From Bradyrhizobium nitroreducens (GTDB lineage Bacteria; Pseudomonadota; Alphaproteobacteria; Rhizobiales; Xanthobacteraceae): a stretch of DNA of 64,000 nt. Of the stretch, positions 20,596 to 28,251 are shown piece by piece (position 1 is the first letter of the stretch; the number at the start of each line of letters is the position of its first letter). Location of the stretch: positions 5,088,901-5,152,900 of the forward strand of contig NZ_LFJC01000003.1 in assembly GCF_002776695.1 (NCBI RefSeq), read 5' to 3'. The notes below the pieces were generated by a model, which did no database searches, was not told the origin of the DNA, and was given only the letters and a program-made list of their open reading frames with translations. Made by a program: the position numbers and the translations under genes.

Positions 20596-21507
20596 TCATT
20601 TGCCGCGCGTTTCGCGCTTGCGCCAGTTCGCGACGAAATCGATGAACGCGCGCAGGGCGGGCGGCGTCTGGCGCCGGCTCGGATAGTACAGGAACGGGCC
20701 CGGGAACGGCTCGCACCAATCTTCCATCAGGCTGACCAGCGCACCGGACTTCACGGCTTCGCCGACATAGCCATCGAGCGTCGCCCAGATCCCGACGCCG
20801 TCGAGAGCGGCGCGCATCGCAAGGTTCATGTTGGTCGAGATCAGCTTTGCGGGCGGATCGACCTTGACGACATGGCCCGCTTTCTCGAACTCCAGATCGT
20901 GCATGACGCCGCTCGAGTAGCGCGCGCGGATGCAATCATGATCGAGCAGATCCTTCGGATGCTTCGGCCTGCCGCAGCGCGCGAGATAATCAGGCGAAGC
21001 GACGACGACGTAACTCTGCGGGCCGCTTAGCGGGATCGCCACCATGTCCTGCGCGAGATGCTCGCCATAGCGCACGCCTGCGTCGAAGCCGGCGCTGACG
21101 ATATCGACGAAGCCGCTTTCGGAGACGATGTCGAGATCGACCTGCGGATGCACGCTCAGAAACGGGCCGACCATCGGCGCCAGCACGAGATCGACCGCCG
21201 GAGGCGGCGCATTGATCCGCAGGCGGCCCGAGGCAACCTCGCGAAGGCCGCGGACCTGGTCCAGGGCATCGCCGACATCGCGGAGCGCCGGGGCGACGCG
21301 GGACAGCAGCAGCTCGCCCGCTTCGGTCAGCGCGACACTGCGGGTGGTGCGGTTCATCAGGCGGACGCCGAGGCGCTCCTCTAGGTCCCGCAGCCGCTGG
21401 CTGAGGCCCGATACGGAGATACGCATGTCGACCGCCGCCCGCCGGAAATTACGGGTGCGGGCAACCGCCACGAAGGCGTCGAGATCGCGCAGATCGGGAT
21501 CGGCCAT
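20596..21507 (-). CDS. LysR-family transcriptional regulator
   Basis: A 303-residue LysR regulator. The winged HTH occupies residues 1-60 (RNFRRAAVDMRISVSGLSQRLRDLE), followed by a two-lobed effector domain from about residue 90. It starts 116 bp from, and diverges from, the aldo/keto reductase, its likely target. A short inverted repeat GTTCA-N6-TGAAC lies immediately before the start codon. The ligand cannot be told from sequence. Confidence 0.92.
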   Translation of the reverse strand: MADPDLRDLDAFVAVARTRNFRRAAVDMRISVSGLSQRLRDLEERLGVRLMNRTTRSVALTEAGELLLSRVAPALRDVGDALDQVRGLREVASGRLRINAPPPAVDLVLAPMVGPFLSVHPQVDLDIVSESGFVDIVSAGFDAGVRYGEHLAQDMVAIPLSGPQSYVVVASPDYLARCGRPKHPKDLLDHDCIRARYSSGVMHDLEFEKAGHVVKVDPPAKLISTNMNLAMRAALDGVGIWATLDGYVGEAVKSGALVSLMEDWCEPFPGPFLYYPSRRQTPPALRAFIDFVANWRKRETRGK

Positions 21508-21508
21508 T

Positions 21509-21524
21509 GTTCATTATTTTGAAC
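21509..21524. promoter_or_regulatory. Inverted repeat in the LysR/aldo-keto reductase gap
   Basis: GTTCA (21509-21513) and TGAAC (21520-21524), 6 bp apart, sit 1 bp before the LysR start codon and about 100 bp upstream of the reductase. The position suits autorepression of the regulator gene. It does not exactly fit the T-N11-A LysR box, so the assignment is weak. Confidence 0.35.
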
Positions 21525-21623
21525 AAGCCATTCTCGATTGTCCAGCTTATCGGCGCAATCGCGCAGGCGCATATGTGCCCTCGTCACGCGGCGCCATCCG
21601 CCGCTTCTTCGAGGAGAGCCATC

Positions 21624-22631
21624 ATGGAGCAACGCAAACTCGGTTCAACCGGCCCCACCGTCTCCGCCCTCGGTCTCGGCTGCATGGGCATGTCGGAGGT
21701 CTACGGCCCCGCCGATCGCGGCGAGGCCGTCGCCACGGTGCATGCGGCGCTCGATGCCGGCATCACGCTGCTCGACACCGGCGATTTCTACGCCATGGGT
21801 CACAACGAGATTTTGGTGCGCGAAGCGCTGAAGGACGTCGCCCGCGACAAGGTGCGGATCAGCGTGAAGTACGGCGCGCTGCGCGGTCCCGCCGGGGACT
21901 TCATCGGAATGGACACACGGCCGGCCGCGACAAAGAATTTCCTGGCGTATTCACTGCAGCGGCTCGGCACCGATCATATCGACATCTACCGGCCGGCGCG
22001 GCTCGATCCCAGCGTGCCCATCGAGGAGACCATCGGCGGAATCGCCGATCTCGTGAAGGCCGGCTACGTCAAGCATATCGGCCTCTCCGAGGTCGGCTCC
22101 GACACCATCCGCCGCGCGCATGCCGTGCATCCGATCGCCGATCTCCAGATCGAATATTCGCTGATCGAGCGCGGCATCGAACGCGATATCCTGAGCACGT
22201 GCCGCGAGCTCGGCATCGGCATCACGGCCTACGGCGTGCTCGCGCGCGGCCTGATCAGTGGCCACTGGTCGAAGGACTCAGGCAAGGCCGGCCGTGACTA
22301 CCGGCTGATGACGCCGCGCTTCCAGGGCGCAAATCTCGATGCCAATCTGGCGCTGGTGGATCAGCTGCGCATCATCGCCGCGGAGATCGGCGCAACGCCG
22401 GCGCAGGTCGCAATCGCCTGGGTGTCCACACAGGACAAGGCGATCGTGCCGCTGGTCGGCGCCCGCACCCGCACCCGTCTCACCGAAGCGCTCGGCGCAA
22501 CGAAGGTGACGCTGGCGCCGGAGCATCTCGCAGCGCTGGCAAAGGCCTTTCCGCCGAACGTCGCGTCCGGCACGCGCTATGCGGCCGAGCAAATGGCGCA
22601 TCTCGACAGCGAGAAGCCGGCGACGACCTGA
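21624..22631 (+). CDS. Aldo/keto reductase
   Basis: A 335-residue NADPH-dependent (beta/alpha)8 oxidoreductase. The start MEQRKLGSTGPTVSALGLGCMGMS is a textbook AKR N terminus with a GAGGAGA site upstream, so ATG 21624 is firm. The catalytic Asp and Tyr are in LLDTGDFYAMGHNE and Lys in ISVKYG. The position normally holding the fourth tetrad residue (the H of a QHR-type motif) is Ala in IYRPARLDP. NADP-binding residues GARTRTRL are present near the C terminus. Likely regulated by the divergent LysR protein. Confidence 0.9.
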   Translation: MEQRKLGSTGPTVSALGLGCMGMSEVYGPADRGEAVATVHAALDAGITLLDTGDFYAMGHNEILVREALKDVARDKVRISVKYGALRGPAGDFIGMDTRPAATKNFLAYSLQRLGTDHIDIYRPARLDPSVPIEETIGGIADLVKAGYVKHIGLSEVGSDTIRRAHAVHPIADLQIEYSLIERGIERDILSTCRELGIGITAYGVLARGLISGHWSKDSGKAGRDYRLMTPRFQGANLDANLALVDQLRIIAAEIGATPAQVAIAWVSTQDKAIVPLVGARTRTRLTEALGATKVTLAPEHLAALAKAFPPNVASGTRYAAEQMAHLDSEKPATT

Positions 22632-22636
22632 CGCGC

Positions 22637-23440
22637 TCAGGTGCGATGAGCGCTGAGGTCGACGACCACAGGCCCGTCGCCGTTGAGCGGATTGGCAGGA
22701 TCGCGCGAATAGCGCAGCGTCTCGAAGCGCATCGCGCGCGCATCGATCATCAGGAGGCGGCCGACCAGGCCATCGCCGAAACCGACGATCTCGCGGATCG
22801 CCTCCAGCGCCATCATCGAGCCGAGCACGCCCGCCAATGCGCCCATGACGCCGGCTTCCGCGCAGGCCGGCACGGTACCGGGCGGCGGCGCCTCCGGAAA
22901 CAGGCAGCGATAGGTTGGGTTGAACTCGCCCTGCTCGTTCCTCTCATGCGCGCGAATGGTGGTGAGCGAGCCGTCGAAGGTGCCGAGCGCGGCGGTGATC
23001 AGCGGCCGCTTGGCGAAGAAGCAGGCGTCCGAAGCCAGATAGCGCGTCAAGAAATTGTCGGAGCCGTCGAGCACGAGATCGTAATCGCCGATCAGGCTGA
23101 GCGCATTGTCGGCGTTGAGCCAGGTGGCATGGCCGACGAAGCGGACATGCGGATTGAGCGCCGCGATCCGCTCGGCGGCGCTCTCGACCTTGTGCCGGCC
23201 GATATCCGGCGTGGTGTGGATCACCTGGCGCTGGAGATTCGACAGCGACACCACGTCGTCATCGACCACGCCGAGCGTGCCGACGCCGGCCGCGGCCAGA
23301 TACATCAGGGCGGGCGCGCCGAGGCCACCGGCACCGATCACCAGCACGGAGGCCCGCTTCAGCGCGGCCTGGCCCGGTCCGCCGACATCGCGCAGCACGA
23401 TATGGCGGGCATAACGTTCGAGTTCGTCCGGGCTCAGCAT
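22637..23440 (-). CDS. ThiF/MoeB/HesA-family E1-like adenylyltransferase
   Basis: A 267-residue E1-like enzyme that adenylates the C-terminal Gly-Gly of a ubiquitin-like sulfur carrier (MoaD or ThiS type). ATP binding is by GAGGLGAPAL (residues 37-46); the conserved D130-region DGSDNFLTRY and catalytic-loop C193 (VPACAEAG) are present. Of the four zinc cysteines in MoeB only C179 remains: the partner positions are T176, N250 and N253. No rhodanese domain is attached. No moaD/thiS lies nearby, so the substrate is uncertain; it converges on the aldo/keto reductase. Confidence 0.88.
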   Translation of the reverse strand: MLSPDELERYARHIVLRDVGGPGQAALKRASVLVIGAGGLGAPALMYLAAAGVGTLGVVDDDVVSLSNLQRQVIHTTPDIGRHKVESAAERIAALNPHVRFVGHATWLNADNALSLIGDYDLVLDGSDNFLTRYLASDACFFAKRPLITAALGTFDGSLTTIRAHERNEQGEFNPTYRCLFPEAPPPGTVPACAEAGVMGALAGVLGSMMALEAIREIVGFGDGLVGRLLMIDARAMRFETLRYSRDPANPLNGDGPVVVDLSAHRT

Positions 23441-23460
23441 CGTCTTTCGTTCCTCTCAAG

Positions 23461-23593
23461 CCTCCTGGTGAGGAGGCGCGAAGCGCCGTCTCCGGACGAT
23501 GCTTCGCATCGCCGGGCGAACCATGAAGGCCCCGATCTCGCCTGCGGCCATCCTTCGAGACGCGGCCTTGCGGCCGCTCCTCAGGACGAGGAC
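23461..23593. repeat. Dispersed inverted repeat, CTCCT...AGGACGAGG type
   Basis: A compound palindrome upstream of the pseudo-protease gene. CCTCCTGGTGAGGAGGCGCG at the left is mirrored by GCTCCTCAGGACGAGG at the right; smaller internal hairpins GGCGCGAAGCGCC and GATGCTTCGCATC lie between. The segment CATCCTTCGAGACGC with GCTCCTCAGGA is a form I recognise as a frequent intergenic repeat in Bradyrhizobium genomes. Confidence 0.65.
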
Positions 23594-23696
23594 CTGGGTA
23601 CGCGTCTCAGCTCGCGCCTGAACCAGCCCAACATTGTTCGCGACCAACGAGATGTGCTTCAATGCCATTGCGTTCAATGGGCGGGTTGGATTTGTC

Positions 23697-25055
23697 ATGA
23701 GATCGATGCTTACGGCAACCTTGATGTTTGCGACTGCGACGGCCGCGAACGCCCAGATGACGACACAACCGATCGCCGGCGCCAAGCCGAAGACGGTCCA
23801 GACCGTGCCGATTCAACCTCCCGCAATGCAGACGCCGTCGGCGACAGCCGAAGCCATGGCAAAGGCAGAGCGACTGTCTCTGCAATCCGACCTCGCCTGG
23901 GTCGGCCAGTACAACGGTGCCATCACCGGCGACGTCAGCGAGCGCATGGTCAACGCCATCAAGGATTACCAGAAGGCCAAGGGCGGCAAGCCGACCGGCG
24001 TGCTCAACCCGCAGGAGCGCGCCGCGCTCGCCGAGACGGCGCGAAAGAAGCAGGACGGCGTCGGCTGGAAGATCGTGACGGAGCCGACCAGCGGCGCCCG
24101 GCTCGGCATCCCCTCCAAGCTCGTGCCGCAGCAGGCGAGCGACGCCAACGGCTCGAAATGGACCTCGCCGACCGGAACCGTGCAGGTGCTGCTCAGCCGC
24201 CGCAAGGAAGCGAACCCGACCTCGGCGAAACTCGCGGAGCTGGAGAAGGAGCCGTCCGGGCGCAAGGTCGACTACACCGTGGTGAAGCCCGACTTCTTCG
24301 TGCTGTCGGGCTTGCAGGGCCTCAAGAAATTCTACGTCCGCGGCACCTTCAAGGGCGACGAGGTCCGCACCATGACGATCCTCTACGACCAGGCGACCGA
24401 GAACACGGTCGAGCCGGTCGTGATCGCGATGTCGAGCGCCTTCAACGCGTTCCCGTCGGGCCCGCAGGCCGGGCCGCCGCCGCGCAAGACCGTCGAATAC
24501 GGCACCGGCCTCGTCGTCAGCGACGACGGTGCGATCGTAGCCGACCGCCTCGTCACCGACGGCTGTCTCGCGATCACGGTCGCCGGCCATGGCAGTGCCG
24601 ACCGTCTTGCCGAAGACAAGGAGCGCGGTCTGGCGCTTCTGCACATCTACGGCGCGCGCGGCCTCAAGCCGCTCGGCCTCGCTGGCGGCGCGGCGAAGAC
24701 GAACGTCGACGTCGTCGGCATCGCCGATCCGCAGAGCCAGGGCGGCGCAGGCGGCGTGTCGGTCGTCAAGGCTGCGCTGGCGCCAGTCCCGAGCAGCGAT
24801 GCCATGCTGTCGCCGCCACCGGCGGTCGGGTTCTCCGGTGGTCCCGCAATCGATGGCGACGGCAGGTTCGCCGGCATTGCGCTGTTGAAGCCGGCAACGC
24901 TGGCGGGACCTGCGACATCGGTGCCGGCCTCGCAGGCCGTGATGGTGTCCGCAGATGCCGTGCGCGATTTCCTGAAGGCCAACCAGATCACCGCGAACGG
25001 CACTTCAACGGATGCAAAGGCCGCCGTCGTCCGCGTGATCTGCGTGCGGAAATAA
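23697..25055 (+). CDS. Secreted peptidoglycan-binding protein with degenerate trypsin-like domain
   Basis: A 452-residue exported protein. The signal peptide is MRSMLTATLMFATATAANA, so I prefer ATG 23697 to the upstream start at 23634. A PG_binding_1-like domain spans about residues 55-115 (SDLAWVGQYNGAITGDVSER). After a middle domain, about residues 290-400 look like an HtrA/trypsin fold: YGTGLVVSDDGAIVADRLV and LALLHI, then GFSGGPAID. The catalytic serine (about S380) is kept, but the His position (NHVV in HtrA) reads DRLV and the Asp before LAL is Gly. It is probably a non-proteolytic envelope protein. Confidence 0.75.
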   Translation: MRSMLTATLMFATATAANAQMTTQPIAGAKPKTVQTVPIQPPAMQTPSATAEAMAKAERLSLQSDLAWVGQYNGAITGDVSERMVNAIKDYQKAKGGKPTGVLNPQERAALAETARKKQDGVGWKIVTEPTSGARLGIPSKLVPQQASDANGSKWTSPTGTVQVLLSRRKEANPTSAKLAELEKEPSGRKVDYTVVKPDFFVLSGLQGLKKFYVRGTFKGDEVRTMTILYDQATENTVEPVVIAMSSAFNAFPSGPQAGPPPRKTVEYGTGLVVSDDGAIVADRLVTDGCLAITVAGHGSADRLAEDKERGLALLHIYGARGLKPLGLAGGAAKTNVDVVGIADPQSQGGAGGVSVVKAALAPVPSSDAMLSPPPAVGFSGGPAIDGDGRFAGIALLKPATLAGPATSVPASQAVMVSADAVRDFLKANQITANGTSTDAKAAVVRVICVRK

Positions 25056-25069
25056 GCTCACCAGAAATC

Positions 25070-25215
25070 GTGCGCGCTCCTGTCCCGGACGCGCTGCGGC
25101 ATGACATGCCGCTCGGCTGAGCCGGGACTCATGCTTCCTCGAATTCCGTGCAAATGGCTTCCTGGGCCCCGTTCCGGCAGCGCATCACTGCCGTGCTGCG
25201 CTTTGTCCGGGAGGC
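25070..25215. repeat. Degenerate palindromic segment in the gap before the ParA gene
   Basis: The 387-bp gap 25056-25442 holds two related GC-rich segments: CTGTCCCGGACGCGCTGC...GCCGGGACTCA, and GCCCCGTTCCGGCAGCGCA...GTGCTGCGCTTTGTCCGGGAG. They resemble eroded copies of an intergenic repeat with CCCGG/CCGGG arms. The remaining ~220 bp, more AT-rich and directly upstream of the ParA gene, probably contain its promoter; no coding region was seen. Confidence 0.4.
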
Positions 25216-25442
25216 GAGATCAACTGACCCACGAACACATCATACGTACGACTACGGGTCCGGTAATGGTACGGATTCGCTGGCATTCCCCATTCCGCCA
25301 TCATCGTTACTGCTGATTCGGACCTCCGCGATCCCCTTTGGATCGGGCCGGCACGTCCTGAGCGAGAAGAGCTCAGCATCGAGATCGATGCACGTTCGCG
25401 TGGCGTATTCCTGACCCAGAACTCCAAAGGATTGATCTTCAA

Positions 25443-26186
25443 ATGCACACGATCGTTTTGGCCACCCAAAAGGGCGGCAGTGGCAAGAGCACGCTCGCCA
25501 TCGGCCTCGCACTGGCAGCCAAGCAGGCTGGCTTCACCGTTCGCCTGATCGAAACCGACCCGCAGGGCACCCTCTCCAACTGGCAACGCCGCCGCAACGC
25601 CGACGATCTCGTCGTCGAGCCGATCTACCATGCTGCCGACATCGAGCCGCGCCTGAAGATGCTGGCGGACAGCGGCCTGCAGCTCGCGATCGTCGATACT
25701 GCGGCCGGCCTGTCTGCCGCCACCACCGTGGCGATCCGCAATTCCGATCTCTGCCTGATCCCGGCCCGCCCGAGCGTCGCCGACATCGAGGCGACCGCCT
25801 CGACGCTCAGCGTCGCGCGCGCCTGGAAGCGGCCCTATAGCTTCGTGCTCAACCAGACGCCGATCCGCGGCCAACGCATCGACAATGCCGCAGGCGCGCT
25901 CGCCGAGGAAGCCGCGCTCGATCTCACCGAAGTGCTCGCGCGCCCGTTGATCGTGATGCGCAACGACCACCAGGACTCGCTCGCCAGCGGTCTCGCCGTC
26001 AGCGAGTTCGCGCCGAACGGCAAGTCGGCGGACGAGATCCGCGGCCTCTGGCGCTGGATCGAGACCCGGCTCGAGCTCGAAGCCACGACCAACGTCCTGA
26101 TCGACCAAGTGATGTCGGCTGCGGACGGCATGCTTCACGTTGCCGCCGAGCACGCGGCGGACGAGACCACGACCCTGGCGTCCTGA
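25443..26186 (+). CDS. Orphan ParA-family ATPase
   Basis: A 247-residue deviant-Walker P-loop ATPase. Walker A is QKGGSGKST near residue 9 with the signature lysine; IETDPQGTLSNW is the A' segment and LAIVDTAAGLSAATT the Walker B region. ParA/MinD proteins form nucleotide-dependent dimers on DNA or membrane to position cargo. No parB, minC or parS-like repeat lies nearby, so it is an orphan and the cargo is unknown. The start follows an AAAGGATTGATCTTC leader, and a strong terminator closes it. Confidence 0.9.
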   Translation: MHTIVLATQKGGSGKSTLAIGLALAAKQAGFTVRLIETDPQGTLSNWQRRRNADDLVVEPIYHAADIEPRLKMLADSGLQLAIVDTAAGLSAATTVAIRNSDLCLIPARPSVADIEATASTLSVARAWKRPYSFVLNQTPIRGQRIDNAAGALAEEAALDLTEVLARPLIVMRNDHQDSLASGLAVSEFAPNGKSADEIRGLWRWIETRLELEATTNVLIDQVMSAADGMLHVAAEHAADETTTLAS

Positions 26187-26243
26187 GCGGGGCGATCGCT
26201 CGGACGGCAGTCGGCCCTTCACCATCCGGAAGGGCCCCAGCGA

Positions 26244-26281
26244 CGAAGCAATCCGGCCACCAGCCCGGCCGGATTGCTTCG
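26244..26281 (+). terminator. Strong hairpin after the ParA gene
   Basis: CGAAGCAATCCGGCC (26244-26258) and GGCCGGATTGCTTCG (26267-26281) form a perfect 15-bp stem with an 8-nt loop. A TTTTT run follows only at 26290, after an 8-bp spacer, so termination is likely but the geometry is not ideal. Confidence 0.65.
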
Positions 26282-26430
26282 CTTCGCGTTTTTGACGAGG
26301 GCCAACACGCTCTCGAACAAGAATCTCGAAAACAACCCCATGCACAGTAGAACGGCTCCCCGCCGCGTCACCTCGGCGGCGGCGCGCAGACGTCTGACTC
26401 AGCGGGCAAAACGGCTGTTCGCGAGCATTC

Positions 26431-26517
26431 GTAGCCCGGATGGAGCGCAGCGCAATCCGGGGCGCCTGCATCCGTCGCGCGAAGGTCCCGGATTACGCTG
26501 CACTCCATCCGGGCTAC
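26431..26517. repeat. GTAGCCCGGATGGAGC palindrome, copy 1
   Basis: Left arm GTAGCCCGGATGGAGCGCAG... and its imperfect mirror ending ...CTCCATCCGGGCTAC flank a 25-bp variable centre. Two more copies lie at 44596-44681 and 45444-45528 with the same arms and unrelated centres. It is a widely dispersed intergenic element, here between the ParA gene and the mutM 3' end. The remaining bases 26282-26430 hold nothing recognisable. Confidence 0.85.
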
Positions 26518-26526
26518 GATGCTACG

Positions 26527-27408
26527 TCACTTCTGACATTTCGGGCACCAGAAGGTCGAGCGGCCATTCTGGGTGAAGCGCTTGATCGTGCCGCCGCAAG
26601 CTGGCGTCGTGCATTTCTCGCCTTCGCGATCGTAGACCTTGAACGAATGCTGGAAGTAGCCGAGCTCGCCCGAGGTCTGGCGATGGTCACGCAGACTGGA
26701 GCCGCCGGCCTTGATGGCGTCGTTCAGCACGGTGTGGATCGCGCCGACCAATCGCTTGGCATGGTCCGTGGGCTCGCCCTTCCTGGTCGACAGGGTCGCG
26801 GCGATCCGGCGCGGCGACAGATGCGAGCGATGCAGCGCTTCGCAGACATAGATGTTGCCAAGCCCCGCCACCACGCGCTGGTCGAGCAGCGCCGCCTTCA
26901 GGCTGGTGGTCTTGCCTTGGCAGGAGCGCGCCAGCATCGCGGCGTCGAATTCGTTGCCGAGCGGCTCGGGGCCGAGATCGCGCAGCAGCGGCTCTTCGTC
27001 CAGCGCATTGCGCGCGATCACTTTCATGTAACCGAAGCGGCGCGGATCGTTGAAGACGATATCGGCGCCGGAGGACATCCGAAACAGCACATGGTCGTGC
27101 ACGGAATCCTTAGCCCTAGGATAGTGAAACTCGCCGGGCGCGGCCTCGTTGTCCGGCTTGATGACGCGGAACGAGCCCGACATGCCCAGATGCATCAGCA
27201 GCACGTCGCCCGAGGCGAGGTCGGCCATGAGATATTTTGCGCGGCGGCCGAGGCCCGTGACGACCTGGCCCTTGAGCCGGGCCACGAAATCAGGCTGGAA
27301 CGGAAAGCGGAGATCCGGCCGACGGGCCTCCGCGACCAGGATTTTCGCACCCTCCATGACAGGCTGAAGGCCGCGGCGGACGGTCTCGACTTCGGGCAAT
27401 TCGGGCAT
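26527..27408 (-). CDS. mutM: Formamidopyrimidine-DNA glycosylase (MutM/Fpg)
   Basis: Fpg removes 8-oxoguanine and formamidopyrimidines and cleaves at the abasic site. The 293-residue protein begins MPELPEVETVRRGL with the catalytic Pro2/Glu3. It has the H2TH segment (LDQRVVAGLGNIYVCEALHRSHL) and a C-terminal zinc finger FWCPKCQK. The first zinc pair is C-x4-C (KCTTPACGG) rather than the E. coli C-x2-C; all four cysteines are present. It diverges from ubiE across 81 bp. Confidence 0.97.
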   Translation of the reverse strand: MPELPEVETVRRGLQPVMEGAKILVAEARRPDLRFPFQPDFVARLKGQVVTGLGRRAKYLMADLASGDVLLMHLGMSGSFRVIKPDNEAAPGEFHYPRAKDSVHDHVLFRMSSGADIVFNDPRRFGYMKVIARNALDEEPLLRDLGPEPLGNEFDAAMLARSCQGKTTSLKAALLDQRVVAGLGNIYVCEALHRSHLSPRRIAATLSTRKGEPTDHAKRLVGAIHTVLNDAIKAGGSSLRDHRQTSGELGYFQHSFKVYDREGEKCTTPACGGTIKRFTQNGRSTFWCPKCQK

Positions 27409-27489
27409 GGTCAGGCATTCACCTTATGAGGGCGGTGTGATAGCGCCATTGCGGCGGGCGCGCTATGGTCCGCCCAGTGGAGTAGAGTA

Positions 27490-28251
27490 ATGGATCGGCC
27501 GGGCGAAACCACGCATTTTGGCTTCAAGGACGTTCCCCTCGGGGACAAGCAGACGCTGGTGAACGACGTGTTTCACAGCGTGGCGTCGCGCTATGATCTG
27601 ATGAACGACCTGATGTCCGGTGGCCTGCACCGGGTCTGGAAGGACATCATGATCAATGCCCTCAACCCGCCCAGGGGCGACCGGCCCTTCGCATTGCTCG
27701 ACGTCGCCGGCGGCACCGGCGACATCTCGTTCCGCGCCGCCAAGGCCGCGGGCCCCGGCTTCCATGCCACCGTCTGCGACATCAATTCCGACATGCTCGC
27801 CGTGGGCCGCGAGCGCGCCGCCAAGCGCCATCTCGAGACCCAGGTCGATTTCGTCGAAGGCAATGCCGAAGCGCTCGCCTTCGCCGACCGCAGCTTCGAC
27901 GCATATACGATCGCTTTCGGCATCCGCAACGTGCCACAGATCGACCTTGCGCTGCGCGAAGCTTATCGCGTGCTGAAGCCCGGCAGCCGCTTCCTGTGCC
28001 TGGAGTTCTCCACCGTGGAGATGCCCGGGCTCGACAAGCTCTATGATCTGTTCTCGTTCAAGGTGATCCCGCCGCTCGGCCGCATGATCACGGGCGATGC
28101 CGAGTCCTACCAATATCTCGTCGAATCCATCCGCAAGTTTCCGAAACCCAACGCCTTCGCCGACATGATCCGCGAGGCCGGCTTTTCCCGCGTCAGCTGG
28201 CAGACACTCTCCGGCGGCATCGTCGCTCTGCATTCGGGTTGGCGTTTGTGA
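27490..28251 (+). CDS. ubiE: Ubiquinone/menaquinone methyltransferase UbiE
   Basis: UbiE is the SAM-dependent C-methyltransferase of ubiquinone biosynthesis. The 253-residue class I methyltransferase shows motif I LLDVAGGTGDISFRAA, the family signature YDLMNDLMSGGLHRVWKD and the late RVSWQTLSGGIVALHSG. It is first of ubiE-ubiB-coaBC-dut, a conserved alphaproteobacterial order. The stop overlaps the ubiB GTG start (GTGA at 28248-28251). Confidence 0.97.
   Translation: MDRPGETTHFGFKDVPLGDKQTLVNDVFHSVASRYDLMNDLMSGGLHRVWKDIMINALNPPRGDRPFALLDVAGGTGDISFRAAKAAGPGFHATVCDINSDMLAVGRERAAKRHLETQVDFVEGNAEALAFADRSFDAYTIAFGIRNVPQIDLALREAYRVLKPGSRFLCLEFSTVEMPGLDKLYDLFSFKVIPPLGRMITGDAESYQYLVESIRKFPKPNAFADMIREAGFSRVSWQTLSGGIVALHSGWRL

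Noticed and set aside
22646..25120. 824-codon plus-strand frame over the ThiF-like gene and the pseudo-protease
   Set aside because: It crosses two well-supported genes in other frames and an intergenic repeat; the composition is typical of a shadow.
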